From: Halococcus qingdaonensis
Lineage (GTDB): Archaea > Halobacteriota > Halobacteria > Halobacteriales > Halococcaceae
Length of the DNA: 64,000 nt
Assembly (NCBI RefSeq): GCF_024508235.1
Contig: NZ_CP101943.1
Coordinates: 992,001-1,056,000, forward strand
Direction: 5' to 3'
The translations under genes and the position numbers were made by a program. Under the pieces are notes generated by a model, which did no database searches, was not told the origin of the DNA, and was given only the letters and a program-made list of their open reading frames with translations. Of the stretch, positions 17,266 to 25,856 are shown in pieces. How positions within the stretch are numbered: the stretch's first letter is position 1; the number at the start of each line of letters is the position of its first letter.

Positions 17266-17273
17266 GGATTTAT
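17266..17273 (+). promoter_or_regulatory. TATA-like element before DsbA-like lipoprotein
   Basis: GGATTTAT is centred about 30 bases before the ATG at 17300, fitting a short or absent leader. Confidence 0.4.
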
Positions 17274-17299
17274 CCCCGGTCCGCCGCGATAACGGACCA

Positions 17300-17956
17300 A
17301 TGAACCCGGACCGCGATTCGCCCGCTTCGCCGGGCCTTTCGCACATCGACAGGCGACGAGCGTTGCTCGGTATCGGTGGGCTGACCGCGAGCACACTGGC
17401 CGGCTGTCTCGGCGGGGCGTCGAGCGGCTCCAACGGCTCCGGCGGGAGCGGCGACACGCTGCCGACGCCGGTGCAGGGCGATCCCGAGGCGAGCACGACC
17501 GTGACCGTCTTCGAGGATTTCGCCTGTCCGCACTGTCAGACGTACGTCCTGGACGTGTTGCCGACGATCGCCTCACAGTATATCGACCCGGGCAAGATCC
17601 GGTACGAACACTACGACTTCCCGGTCGTCAACGATACTTCCTGGCGCGCGGCGAGCGCTGCCCGCGCGGTGCAGAAACGCACCGGTGCGAAGCAGTTCTT
17701 CAAATACGCGACGGCGCTCTACGAGAACCAGTCGTCGCTCGGACCGGAGACCTACGCCTCGCTGGCCAAGGAGATGGATCTCGACGGGAGCGCCATCCGG
17801 AAAGCCGCCGAGAACCAGGCCCACGAGTCGACCGTCTCGGCGAACAAGCAGACCGGGAAGGATCGCGGCGTCCAGGGCACGCCGACGGTGTTCGTCGGCG
17901 AGGAAACCGTGGATCCGACGGTCGAGGCGATCAGCTCGGCCATCGAGTCGGCCTGA
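17300..17956 (+). CDS. DsbA-like thioredoxin-fold lipoprotein, Tat-exported
   Basis: A 218-residue extracytoplasmic disulfide oxidoreductase. The N-terminus has a Tat signal (DRRRALLGIGG) followed by the lipobox LAGC, so it should be folded before export and lipid-anchored. A Ser/Gly linker follows, then a DsbA/DSBA-like thioredoxin fold with the active-site CPHC in FEDFACPHCQTYV, and a cis-proline loop in GVQGTPTVFV. It probably makes or isomerises disulfides outside the cell. Its TGA overlaps the start of the tRNA methyltransferase gene. Confidence 0.9.
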   Translation: MNPDRDSPASPGLSHIDRRRALLGIGGLTASTLAGCLGGASSGSNGSGGSGDTLPTPVQGDPEASTTVTVFEDFACPHCQTYVLDVLPTIASQYIDPGKIRYEHYDFPVVNDTSWRAASAARAVQKRTGAKQFFKYATALYENQSSLGPETYASLAKEMDLDGSAIRKAAENQAHESTVSANKQTGKDRGVQGTPTVFVGEETVDPTVEAISSAIESA

Positions 17957-18498
17957 TGCGGGGCGATCCCGAACTCACCGTTCTCAGACTCGGCCACCGG
18001 CCTGGCCGCGACGAGCGCATGAGCACACACGTCGGCCTGACCGCCCGTGCGCTCGGTGCCGACCGGGTAGTGTTCGCGGGCAAGGCGGAGGGACCGAAGG
18101 AGACCGTCACGGACATCACCGACCGCTTCGGCGGCCCGTTCGATGTCGAAGTGAGCGAATCCTACCGACCACTCATGGAGGAGTTCGACGGGCGCGTCGT
18201 TCATCTCACGATGTATGGGCTCCCGGTTCAGGAGGTCGAGGCGGAGATCCGCAGTGCACATCAGAGCGGGCCGCTGTTGGTCGTCGTCGGTGCCGAGAAG
18301 GTTCCCTTCGACGTCTACGAGGCCGCCGACCACAACGTCGCTGTCACCAACCAGCCCCACTCGGAGGTCGCCTCGCTCGCGGTCTTTCTGGATCGGCTCC
18401 ACGAGGGACGCGAGCTCGATCGCGAGTGGACCGATGCCGACCGGCACGTGGTTCCCGAGGAGCACGGCAAGCGCGTCGAGGGGACCGACGAGCGGTGA
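17956..18498 (+). CDS. tRNA (cytidine-56-2'-O)-methyltransferase, aTrm56
   Basis: A 180-residue archaeal SPOUT enzyme expected to methylate the 2'-OH of C56 in the T-loop of tRNA. The archaeal signature appears near the start as VLRLGHRPGRDERMSTHVGLTARALGA. The SAM knot segments are VVVGAEKVPFDVYEAADHNVAV and NQPHSEVASLAVFLDRL. Length agrees with the family. The start overlaps the upstream stop (TGATG). Together with TFE and RNase R downstream it forms an information-processing neighbourhood. Confidence 0.93.
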   Translation: MRGDPELTVLRLGHRPGRDERMSTHVGLTARALGADRVVFAGKAEGPKETVTDITDRFGGPFDVEVSESYRPLMEEFDGRVVHLTMYGLPVQEVEAEIRSAHQSGPLLVVVGAEKVPFDVYEAADHNVAVTNQPHSEVASLAVFLDRLHEGRELDREWTDADRHVVPEEHGKRVEGTDER

Positions 18499-18537
18499 AC
18501 GATGGGTTTACGGCGCTGGCGAACCCCCGTACGGTAA

Positions 18538-19053
18538 ATGGCGTTTGAGGAGCTTCTCGAAGACCCCGTCGTCCAAACCTATCTCCACGAGCTCGTCGGT
18601 CCGCGTGGGATGCCCGTCGCCGCAGCGCCGCCCGATGGCGAAGTGACGGACGAAGAGCTCGCCGAGGAGCTCGATCTGGAGCTCAACGACGTCCGGCGGG
18701 CGCTGTTCATCCTCTACGAGAACGATCTCGCCGACTACCGCCGGCTGCGCGACGAGGACTCGGGCTGGCTCACCTATCTCTGGACGCTCGAATACGGCTC
18801 GATCCCCGAGAACCTCCGCGACGAGATGCACCGACTGCTCGACGCGCTCGAAGAGCGCCGCGAGTACGAGCGCAACCACGAGTTCTTCCTCTGTGAGGTC
18901 GATTCCATCCGGTTCGAGTTCGAGGAGGCGATGGAGTTCGGCTTCGAGTGTCCCCAGTGTGGCTCCGAGCTCGACGCGCTCGACAACGATCACCTCGTCA
19001 CGGCGATGGACGACCGCATCGGCGAACTCCGTGCCGAACTCAACGTGGCCTGA
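18538..19053 (+). CDS. tfe: Transcription initiation factor E (TFE, TFIIE-alpha homologue)
   Basis: A 171-residue basal transcription factor that stabilises promoter opening with TBP, TFB and RNA polymerase. Residues 1-90 form the extended winged helix (EELAEELDLELNDVRRALFILYENDLADYRR). Residues 95-115 form a coiled linker, and residues 115-145 form a zinc-ribbon-like segment. Only three cysteines, Cys119, Cys138 and Cys141, are present in that ribbon instead of the classical four. It overlaps the next gene by TGATG, so the two are coupled. Confidence 0.95.
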   Translation: MAFEELLEDPVVQTYLHELVGPRGMPVAAAPPDGEVTDEELAEELDLELNDVRRALFILYENDLADYRRLRDEDSGWLTYLWTLEYGSIPENLRDEMHRLLDALEERREYERNHEFFLCEVDSIRFEFEEAMEFGFECPQCGSELDALDNDHLVTAMDDRIGELRAELNVA

Positions 19054-19718
19054 TGGTCGTTCTCGCAACCAAGTGTTACGTCGAGGGCGACGCCCGCGAG
19101 CGCGCGCTCGACGGGCTCCGCTCGCTGGTCGACAACGCCATCGGCGAGCTCGGCGTCGAGTACGATGTCGGCGTCCGCCACGACGACTTCCCGAGCGTCA
19201 CCGTCGAGGGCGAGGACGAGACCGTCGCCAGGAACGTCCTCGACGAGCGATGGGGCACGATCACGCCGGATTTCGAGCCGGGTGAAACCTACACCGGAAC
19301 GCTCGAATCGTGGGACGAGTCGGGATTCGTCCTCGACGCCGGCGAAGACATCCACGTTCCGAGCGCCGAGCTCGGGCTCGGACCGGGCACGCCCGAACAG
19401 ATCCGCACGCGGTTCGGGCTCATTCAGCACGTTCCCATGCAGTTCGTCTACGGCGAACCACACCGATTGGCCGACGCCGAGCGCGATCGGCTCTACGAAT
19501 GGACGCGCGGTGCGGGGCGAGTGAACGCCAACAGCGCGACGCGCGGTGAGGTGCGAGCGACCGTCAACCGCGCGGGTCACGCGAACGACATCGTCACCGT
19601 CGAGCGCCTCGGTCTCCTGGAACAGAGCATCATCTGCGGCGAGGGGACCGACCCACCCGGACTGCTGTCGAGCATCGGTGGCTATCTGCCGGCCGAACTG
19701 CTCTGTGTCGTGCCATGA
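19053..19718 (+). CDS. DUF2110-family archaeal protein
   Basis: A 221-residue archaeal protein with a pattern consistent with DUF2110 (my recognition, not a search result). Residues 1-70 form an alpha/beta domain. An OB-like segment, FEPGETYTGTLESWDESGFVLD, is followed by residues 150-221 carrying NSATRGEVRATVNRAGHANDIV. It starts on the TFE stop codon and its own stop overlaps the next start, so the three genes are one operon. A role in transcription or RNA metabolism is suggested only by context. Confidence 0.8.
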   Translation: MVVLATKCYVEGDARERALDGLRSLVDNAIGELGVEYDVGVRHDDFPSVTVEGEDETVARNVLDERWGTITPDFEPGETYTGTLESWDESGFVLDAGEDIHVPSAELGLGPGTPEQIRTRFGLIQHVPMQFVYGEPHRLADAERDRLYEWTRGAGRVNANSATRGEVRATVNRAGHANDIVTVERLGLLEQSIICGEGTDPPGLLSSIGGYLPAELLCVVP

Positions 19719-20470
19719 ACCGCAAGCGAGCGCTCGCCGGCGTCCTGCTGGTCGCCCTCCTCGTTCTCGCGGGTTGCTCGTCGGTTCTCGGTCCGGACTC
19801 CGTCGACGAGCAGGCGCTCGCGGCAAACGAAAGCTACGACTGGAGCAGTAACGCGAACGCCTCGATCAATGTCACCGGCGGCGAGTACGAGGCCGTCTAC
19901 AAGATCGACAACCGCACGCAGTTCCCCGTTCACAGTCGCGACGGACTCGGCCGCGAGGGGCCGCTCTCGATCTCGTCGCTCAGGTTCCAGTATCCGAACG
20001 GGACGGTCGTCGGTCCGTCGTCGCCGGCGCTGAACGCGACCAATCAGCAGGAGCGGACGCTGATTTCGCTGCCCGCGCGCAACGGCAAGCTCGCCTTCAC
20101 TGCGTCGGCACAGGGCAAGCGGGTCTCGACGCAGACGTTCGTCTCGGGCACCTACGAGGTGACGATCCCCCAGGGGATGCGCGTTACCTACGAACCGCTC
20201 GCGCGGGTCTCGCCCGGCGATTACCGGACGACGCGCACCGACACCGGGCGGGTGCAGATCAGCTGGCCGGACGTCCAGAGCAACGCGGTGATCGTCCGCT
20301 ACTACCTCGCGCGTGATCTCTACATCTTCGCCGCGGGGGCGGCCGTGCTCGTCGTGGTCGCGCTCGCCGGCGCGCTCTACTACCTCCGCCAGATCCGCGA
20401 TCTGGAGCGCCGGCGCGAGCAGGCCGGCCCGGACGTCGACACCGGCGAGAACGACGGTCCCGATCTCTGA
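19715..20470 (+). CDS. Membrane-anchored lipoprotein (DUF5803-like)
   Basis: A 251-residue exported protein. The signal peptide MNRKRALAGVLLVALLVLAG leads to a lipobox cysteine at residue 21 (LAGC). A beta-rich extracellular domain of about 190 residues follows, then a C-terminal membrane helix (LYIFAAGAAVLVVVALAG) and a short basic/acidic cytoplasmic tail. It overlaps the preceding gene by 4 bases. I recall haloarchaeal proteins of this type as DUF5803; that name needs checking. Function unknown. Confidence 0.8.
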   Translation: MNRKRALAGVLLVALLVLAGCSSVLGPDSVDEQALAANESYDWSSNANASINVTGGEYEAVYKIDNRTQFPVHSRDGLGREGPLSISSLRFQYPNGTVVGPSSPALNATNQQERTLISLPARNGKLAFTASAQGKRVSTQTFVSGTYEVTIPQGMRVTYEPLARVSPGDYRTTRTDTGRVQISWPDVQSNAVIVRYYLARDLYIFAAGAAVLVVVALAGALYYLRQIRDLERRREQAGPDVDTGENDGPDL

Positions 20471-20554
20471 GAGCATCGGTTGCTCGATTCGCGACGATAA
20501 CTGACCGCGGGCGAGTGCCAGAACGACTAATTGACGCCCGCGCGTAGCCGCCCC

Positions 20555-21832
20555 ATGAGCGACAACGCAGCCGCTGGGACCGTCGAGGCACAGGGGCCCG
20601 TCGAGATCGACGACGAACTCGCCCGCCATCTCGAAAACAAGCGCGAGGAGCTACTGGAGAAGTTCGGCATCCACGACGAGTTCCCCGACGCGGTGCTCGA
20701 CGAGGCCGCCGAGCGCACCGACGACATCGCCGGAGATATCGAGACCGAACTCGACGTGCGCGAGGACCTCCGGGAGCTGACGACGTGGACGACCGATCCG
20801 GTCGACGCGCGCGATTTCGACGACGCGCTGAGCATCGAGAAACGCGACGACGAGTACGTGCTCTGGGTCCACATCGCCGACGTCACCCATTACGTCGATC
20901 CCGACAGCGAGATGTGGGCCGAAGCGGTCCGGCGCGCGAACACAGTGTACCTGCCCGACTACACCATCCACATGCTGCCCGCGGCGCTCGCCGAGACGGT
21001 CTGCTCGCTCGTTCCCGACGAGGACCGACTCGCCCACACCGTCGAGATGCATCTGGACCGCGAGACGCTCACGTACGACGAAATCGACATCTACAAATCG
21101 GTGATCCGCAGCGACGAGCGCCTGACCTACACGCAGGCCGAGGAGCGCCTCGACGACCCCGACAGCGATCTCCACGAGGAGAGCAGTCTGGTGTTCGAGC
21201 TCGCCGATCGCATGCACGAACAGCGCAAGGCCGACGGCTCCTTAGTGCTGAATCCGCGCCGCGACCGCGCGCACACCATCATCGAGGAGTGCATGCTGAA
21301 GGCGAACAAAGCTGTGACGCACGAACTGATGTGGAACAGAGGTGTCGAGGCGATGTATCGAGTTCATCCTCAGCCCTCGCCCGAACAGTGGGACGAGGCG
21401 CTCCAGGAGATCCAGGAGCTCGACGGGGTGTCGATCCCCGGCGAGGCGTGGGGCGACGATCCCCGGATCGCGGTCAACGCCACCCTAGAGGACGCGCCCG
21501 AGCGCCAGCTCGGCAAGATCCAGTTCGCCGTGATGAAGGTGATGCCCCGTGCGCGCTACATGAACGACCCGTTCGGCGGCCATCACGCGCTCAACTTCGA
21601 CATCTACGGCCACTTCACGAGTCCGATCCGTCGGCTCTCCGACCTGGTGAACCACTGGATCGTCCACGAGAACGACGTGCCCGAGGACCTTCTCGGACTC
21701 TGTGATCACGCTTCGGACCAACAACAGGCCGCCGAGAAATGCGAGCGCGAATACAAGCAGTTCCTGGAGGAAGTCGGCCTGGATGCGGATGCGGTGAACA
21801 ACCGGGGTATCGAGGTCGTCGACGACGAATAG
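20555..21832 (+). CDS. rnr: Ribonuclease R (RNB-domain 3'-5' exoribonuclease), short haloarchaeal form
   Basis: A 425-residue RNase II/R-family exonuclease. The RNB core starts with DPVDARDFDDALSIE, which carries the metal-binding aspartates. It continues through YVLWVHIADVTHYVDPDS, PDYTIHMLPAAL and HFTSPIRRLSDLVNHW. Bacterial RNase R is about twice as long; cold-shock and S1 RNA-binding domains are absent here, as in other haloarchaea. Haloferax volcanii is reported to rely on RNase R in place of an exosome. Start ATG 20555 gives MSDNAAAG; an in-frame codon at 20531 is less likely. Confidence 0.93.
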   Translation: MSDNAAAGTVEAQGPVEIDDELARHLENKREELLEKFGIHDEFPDAVLDEAAERTDDIAGDIETELDVREDLRELTTWTTDPVDARDFDDALSIEKRDDEYVLWVHIADVTHYVDPDSEMWAEAVRRANTVYLPDYTIHMLPAALAETVCSLVPDEDRLAHTVEMHLDRETLTYDEIDIYKSVIRSDERLTYTQAEERLDDPDSDLHEESSLVFELADRMHEQRKADGSLVLNPRRDRAHTIIEECMLKANKAVTHELMWNRGVEAMYRVHPQPSPEQWDEALQEIQELDGVSIPGEAWGDDPRIAVNATLEDAPERQLGKIQFAVMKVMPRARYMNDPFGGHHALNFDIYGHFTSPIRRLSDLVNHWIVHENDVPEDLLGLCDHASDQQQAAEKCEREYKQFLEEVGLDADAVNNRGIEVVDDE

Positions 21833-21891
21833 CGATTCGGTCGGACGGCAAGGAGGCCACCACGGCAGCCGAACGCAATAGACAACCGCCC

Positions 21892-23199
21892 TCAGAGGCT
21901 GTACTGCTTCCTCACGAGTTCCCCGATGCCGCGCTCGTCGAGACGGTCCATCGGCGCGAGCATCGTCAACTGGACGACGCCAGGCAGGCGACCGATCTCG
22001 ACGCCACCGGTGAAGGTGCATCGACCCCGAATTTCGCCCTCGGACATGTCGAGCAGGTCGCCCGCGCGGTCGAAGGCGTTCTCGGTCGCGGCGTTGATCG
22101 TCTCGCCGCTGCCGATGACCTGGATCGGACCCATCTCCTCGGTCATCTCGACGCCGTGCTCGTCGGCGAGCGCGCGCCCGGTCTCGCGCTCGATTTCGGT
22201 GTAGGGCGCTGCGATGTGTGGCAGATCCTCCTCGTTCGGGAGCAAGAGCGGGCCATCGATGTCGAGCCCTTTGATGACCTCGACGCCGAGTTCGGTGTGC
22301 CCGCTCACGTCGGTGGTGTGCAGCGACAGTTCGCCGTCGCCCTGGTTGGCGTGGAGGTCGCCGACGTAGATCCCGCCCCCGTCGACCTTTACCGGACAAA
22401 TGAGCACCGCGCCCTCACGGACAGCGTTGACGTCCATGTGGCCGTCGGTGCGCTCGGCGAGGGCCTCCTCATCGGGGAGTCCCCAGTCGTGGTCAGCTCC
22501 GATGAGGAACTGCCCGAAGTCGCCGGCGTTGTGCGAGTCCGGCAGTTCGACCGGGGGTGTGGTGCCGACGTTGCCGATGAAGGGTCGAAGATGACCGAGT
22601 GTGCCGGCCATTCCGGAGGGCTTGTAGAGAAGGATGGGATGCTGGCGAGAGTTGTCCGGGAGAGCCATCGCCTCGCGGGCGTTCTCGGCGAGCTCTTCGG
22701 CCGCCGCGTCGTCCATCGTCAGTCCCACAGATCTGTCCTCGTCGAAGGCCACGGTGTAGCCGAACTCGAAGCCAAAGGACGAGGCGTTCGCACCGCACTC
22801 GGCGCACTTGATGGCCTCCTCACCCGTGCCCTCGACGATGCTCTCGGGCCACTCGGTGCCGCATTCGGGACACCGGTGATCGACGAACGGATCGTCGCCG
22901 AAGGCCTCGTCGCGCTCTCGCATGCTACCGGTGCTCGTCGCGACGCTCGTCACTTCGATGTCCTCGATCGTGAGCGCGATCGCGTCGCCCACCTCGGCGT
23001 TCTCGACGGCGATCGGTCGTGTCACCTCGTGGCCACCCCTGAAGTCGGGCGTGATCATTGGTCCCCAGCACGCTGGCGGCGTGTGAGTGCGAACAGTGCC
23101 ACCGTCGGCGACGGTGCCGGCCCACTCCTGATCGGGTCCGACCAACCCGAGCGTGTACTGGTCGACGGTGAGTTCTTCCTGAATCTCGCGTTGTGCCAT
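21892..23199 (-). CDS. Acetamidase/formamidase family amidohydrolase
   Basis: A 435-residue FmdA/AmdA-type enzyme releasing ammonia from formamide or acetamide. Family blocks are THTPPACWGPM, RPFIGNVGTTP, VDGGGIYVGDLHANQGDGEL and TENAFDRAGDLLD. An extra segment at residues 108-140 carries two CxxC pairs (Cys110/113 and Cys132/135), a zinc-ribbon-like insert. The ATG at 23199 is used; a TTG two codons earlier is also in frame. Convergent with RNase R. Substrate is inferred from the family only. Confidence 0.9.
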   Translation of the reverse strand: MAQREIQEELTVDQYTLGLVGPDQEWAGTVADGGTVRTHTPPACWGPMITPDFRGGHEVTRPIAVENAEVGDAIALTIEDIEVTSVATSTGSMRERDEAFGDDPFVDHRCPECGTEWPESIVEGTGEEAIKCAECGANASSFGFEFGYTVAFDEDRSVGLTMDDAAAEELAENAREAMALPDNSRQHPILLYKPSGMAGTLGHLRPFIGNVGTTPPVELPDSHNAGDFGQFLIGADHDWGLPDEEALAERTDGHMDVNAVREGAVLICPVKVDGGGIYVGDLHANQGDGELSLHTTDVSGHTELGVEVIKGLDIDGPLLLPNEEDLPHIAAPYTEIERETGRALADEHGVEMTEEMGPIQVIGSGETINAATENAFDRAGDLLDMSEGEIRGRCTFTGGVEIGRLPGVVQLTMLAPMDRLDERGIGELVRKQYSL

Positions 23200-23294
23200 G
23201 ATCAATGTTACTATGACACACAGAAGTATAAGCAGCCTTGTCGAATCAGTATCAGGAATTCACAATGTGGATTGCGCCGGACGAGCCCGACTGC

Positions 23295-23465
23295 TTACCC
23301 GGCGATCGCCTGCGCGACGAGCGCGATGATGATGATGACCGGGATGCCGATGCCCGATGCGATGAGAACCACGAGGATCAGGATCTTGCCGACGGTGCTC
23401 GCCTCGCCCCAGATCGAGCGCCGTGCGTCGTTGATGCTCTCCGCGAGATCGGTGATTGCACCCAT
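23295..23465 (-). CDS. Small single-span membrane protein
   Basis: A 56-residue protein if started at MGAITDLAES; an upstream in-frame start at 23522 would give 75 residues. The N-terminal half is an amphipathic helix (DLAESINDARRSIWGEAS). The C-terminal half is one long hydrophobic helix (ILILVVLIASGIGIPVIIII). Coding composition is acceptable. No function can be assigned. Confidence 0.5.
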   Translation of the reverse strand: MGAITDLAESINDARRSIWGEASTVGKILILVVLIASGIGIPVIIIIALVAQAIAG

Positions 23466-23522
23466 ACCCGCCGTCGTGGCGGCATCCACCTCACCGTTTG
23501 GCCGTCCTATGCAAGCGTTCAT

Positions 23523-23778
23523 ATCTCGCTATCGAACGGACTCGGTTCATCCATCAACACCGAAACAACGGAGAAAAGAACATTCGTGAGCAAAACAACA
23601 GTCGCCGTCCACTCTGCGGCGGTTTGAACGGGTCGTCGTACCGCGAGCGAACGGCGCGGCCGTGAGCGCGAAGTGAGTGAGCGGGCGCGAGGACGACCGG
23701 AGGGAGTCCGACGCGCTTTTTCACTACGTTTTTGCCCGCGAACGAGCCGCAGGCGCGTGAACGTGGCAAAAAGTAGAG
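23523..23778. repeat. Non-coding gap with GC-rich dispersed repeat blocks
   Basis: No gene is supported here. From about 23630 the sequence is made of blocks such as CGCGAAGTGAGTGAGCGGGCGCGAGG and CGACCGGAGGGAGT, related in inverted orientation to the gap after dnaJ. A T-run near 23716-23721 and an AAAAAG run just before the tRNA gene could be termination signals for the flanking genes. Confidence 0.45.
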
Positions 23779-23850
23779 TGGACTCGTCGGGATTTGAACC
23801 CGAGGCCTTCCCCGTGCCAGGGGGATGATCTACCACTGATCTACGAGCCC
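23779..23850 (-). tRNA. tRNA-Ala (anticodon GGC)
   Basis: The minus strand folds into a complete cloverleaf of 72 bases. The acceptor stem is GGGCTCG with CGAGTCC, including the G3-U70 pair that identifies alanine tRNA. The D-arm is in TAGATCAGTGGTAGATCA. The anticodon loop CTGGCAC sits between CCCC and GGGG and gives anticodon GGC. The T-arm contains GGTTCAAATCC. The discriminator is A. CCA is not encoded and no intron is visible. Confidence 0.97.
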
Positions 23851-24027
23851 GTACCCCCTGCTATCGCCCTCGATCGCATAAACCCATCGTCATCGAGTCG
23901 AAACGGTTTACTTCGGCGCGGGAAGTGTTGGGAGTGGGAACAGCACGGCCGCAAATCCGACTCGTCCACGCGGACTCAGGGATTGCGGTAGTGTCCGTAG
24001 CGTTTCGTGCGACTCCTATCCTCAACA

Positions 24028-24489
24028 ATGGCACGAATGCATACACGACGCCGCGGCTCGTCCGATTCGGACAAGCCCGTGGCGGACGATCCACCGGAGT
24101 GGAGCGACGTCGACGCCGACGCGGTCGAGAACCGCGTCGTCGAGTTGGCCGAACAGGGCCACAGCCCGAGCGAGATCGGTCTCAAGCTCCGCGACGAGGG
24201 CGTTCAGGGCACCCCGGTGCCGAACGTCCAGCTGGCGACCGACAAGAAGGTCACCGAGATCCTCGACGAGCACGACGCGGCGTCGGAGCTGCCCGAGGAC
24301 TTCCGAAACCTGCTCGAACGGGCCGTCAGACTGCGCGAGCACATGACCACGAACCCGAACGACGCCCAGAACAAGCGCGCGCTCCAGAACACGGAGGCGA
24401 AGGTCCGCCGGCTCGCCGACTACTACCGCGGCGACGAGCTCGACGCGGACTTCGAGTACACCTACCAGAACGCACAGGAACTCCTGTAG
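24028..24489 (+). CDS. rps15: 30S ribosomal protein S15 (uS15)
   Basis: A 153-residue archaeal S15. The archaeal start MARMHTRRRGSS is followed by the helical RNA-binding part (ENRVVELAEQGHSPSEIGLKLRDEGVQG) and the C-terminal S15 core (LREHMTTNPNDAQNKRALQN, then RRLADYYRG). The internal ATG is chosen because it yields the conserved N-terminus. It is directly followed, without a gap, by a RecJ-like gene, a linkage that I recall from other euryarchaea. Confidence 0.97.
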   Translation: MARMHTRRRGSSDSDKPVADDPPEWSDVDADAVENRVVELAEQGHSPSEIGLKLRDEGVQGTPVPNVQLATDKKVTEILDEHDAASELPEDFRNLLERAVRLREHMTTNPNDAQNKRALQNTEAKVRRLADYYRGDELDADFEYTYQNAQELL

Positions 24490-25599
24490 ATGGCGATCGC
24501 CGGTCGCCCCGAAGATTCGCCCGCGGCCGACAGCGCCGCCGACGCGCTTCGCGAGGCCGCGTTCGTCCGACTGCTCGCGAGCGACGACGCCGACTCGCTC
24601 GCGGCGGCCGGACTGCTCGGGCGCGCGCTCGCCGAGCGGGACGTCCCGTTCCAGGCGCGCGTCACCGGGCGAGACACAGCGGCGACCGACGACGCGACGA
24701 CCGTCCACATCGGTATCGAGGGCGGCGACCTCACTCTCTCCAGGAAGCCGTCGGCCAGCGAGACGGCCGTCGGGATCGCCCGCGACCTCGGTGGCGATCC
24801 CGATCCGGCTCTTGCACTTGCCGGCTCCTTTCCGACCGGGTTCGAGGAGGGGAGTACCCTCGCGGACGCCCGCGAGCACGATCTCGTCGAGCAGCGGCCG
24901 GGCGTCACGATGCCGGTCGACGATCTCGTCGACGGGCTGGCGCACACGACGCTCGTCCGTGCTCCATTCTCGGGGGACGAAGAGGCGGCCGCGGCGGCGC
25001 TCGACGGGCGGGACGACCCCCGGGAGATCGCCTCGCTGCTCGCGCTCTTGGTGGCATCCGCGGACAATGCGACGCCGCGGGCCGCCGAGTCGGTGGCGCG
25101 TGCGCTCAGACCGTACACCATCACTGGGAACGACGAGCGCATGATCGACGAGCGGCCGGCGACCGTCGGCGGCTACGCCGACGTGCTCCGCGCGTGTGCC
25201 CGCGAGCGACCGGGCGTCGGCCTCGCGCTGGCGCTCGGCCACGACGTGTGGGACGCAGCGCTCGCGGCCTGGCGCACACACGGAGAGCGGGCACACGCGG
25301 CGCTCGATGGTGCGACGACCGAACGCCATCGGGGCCTGTTCGTCGCTCGCGTCGACGACGCGCCGCTCGCAACGGTCGCCCGCCTTCTGTGTGACTTCCG
25401 CTCGCCGGAGCCGGTCGCGCTCGCCGTCTCGGAGACGCGCGCGGCGGCCGCAGCGAGCGACGAGGTGAACATCGGCGAACGGATGGACGCGGCGGCAGCG
25501 GCCGCGGGCGGTGACGGCGACGGGAGCGCCCGGCGCGGTCGCGCACGCTTCGAGGACGCCGACACGTTCGTCACGGCGTTCCGGGAGGCGTCCGCGTGA
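24490..25599 (+). CDS. RecJ-like DHH-superfamily protein, apparently inactive
   Basis: A 369-residue protein in the position where euryarchaea carry a RecJ/GAN-type gene beside rps15. The DHH motif I region reads LLASDDADSLAAAGLLGRAL (near residues 28-47). The metal-binding His-x-Asp-x-Asp is replaced by Ala/Ser-Asp-Asp-Ala-Asp, and no later DHH triad is visible, so nuclease activity is doubtful. In archaea and eukaryotes (Cdc45) inactive RecJ-like proteins serve in the replicative CMG/GINS complex; that role is inference. It abuts rps15 and overlaps pcc1 by 4 bases. Confidence 0.78.
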   Translation: MAIAGRPEDSPAADSAADALREAAFVRLLASDDADSLAAAGLLGRALAERDVPFQARVTGRDTAATDDATTVHIGIEGGDLTLSRKPSASETAVGIARDLGGDPDPALALAGSFPTGFEEGSTLADAREHDLVEQRPGVTMPVDDLVDGLAHTTLVRAPFSGDEEAAAAALDGRDDPREIASLLALLVASADNATPRAAESVARALRPYTITGNDERMIDERPATVGGYADVLRACARERPGVGLALALGHDVWDAALAAWRTHGERAHAALDGATTERHRGLFVARVDDAPLATVARLLCDFRSPEPVALAVSETRAAAAASDEVNIGERMDAAAAAAGGDGDGSARRGRARFEDADTFVTAFREASA

Positions 25600-25856
25600 A
25601 GCGTGCACGACTCCGGACGGACTCCGCGGCCGCGGGGATCGTCGCGGCGGCGCTCGAACCGGACAACACGGCGGAGATGGAGACCACGGTCGCGGGCGAC
25701 ACCATCGAGACGGCGCTCGAACGCGAGCGGGTCGGTGGGTTGCGCTCGACGGTGGACGACTACGTCGTCAACCTCACGGTGGCCGAACGAATCGTACGGA
25801 TCGCGAACGAACACGACGAAGCGGACGACGACAGAACGGACAACGACACAGCATGA
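25596..25856 (+). CDS. pcc1: KEOPS complex subunit Pcc1
   Basis: An 86-residue Pcc1-type protein, the dimerising subunit of KEOPS, which makes threonylcarbamoyl-adenosine at position 37 of tRNA. Typical features are the two-strand, two-helix layout with AAAGIVAAALEPDN near the start and a conserved Arg-containing segment VGGLRSTVDDYVVNL. The tail is acidic. Start is GTG, overlapping the RecJ-like stop; its own stop overlaps rps3ae. Length is standard. Confidence 0.88.
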   Translation: MKRARLRTDSAAAGIVAAALEPDNTAEMETTVAGDTIETALERERVGGLRSTVDDYVVNLTVAERIVRIANEHDEADDDRTDNDTA

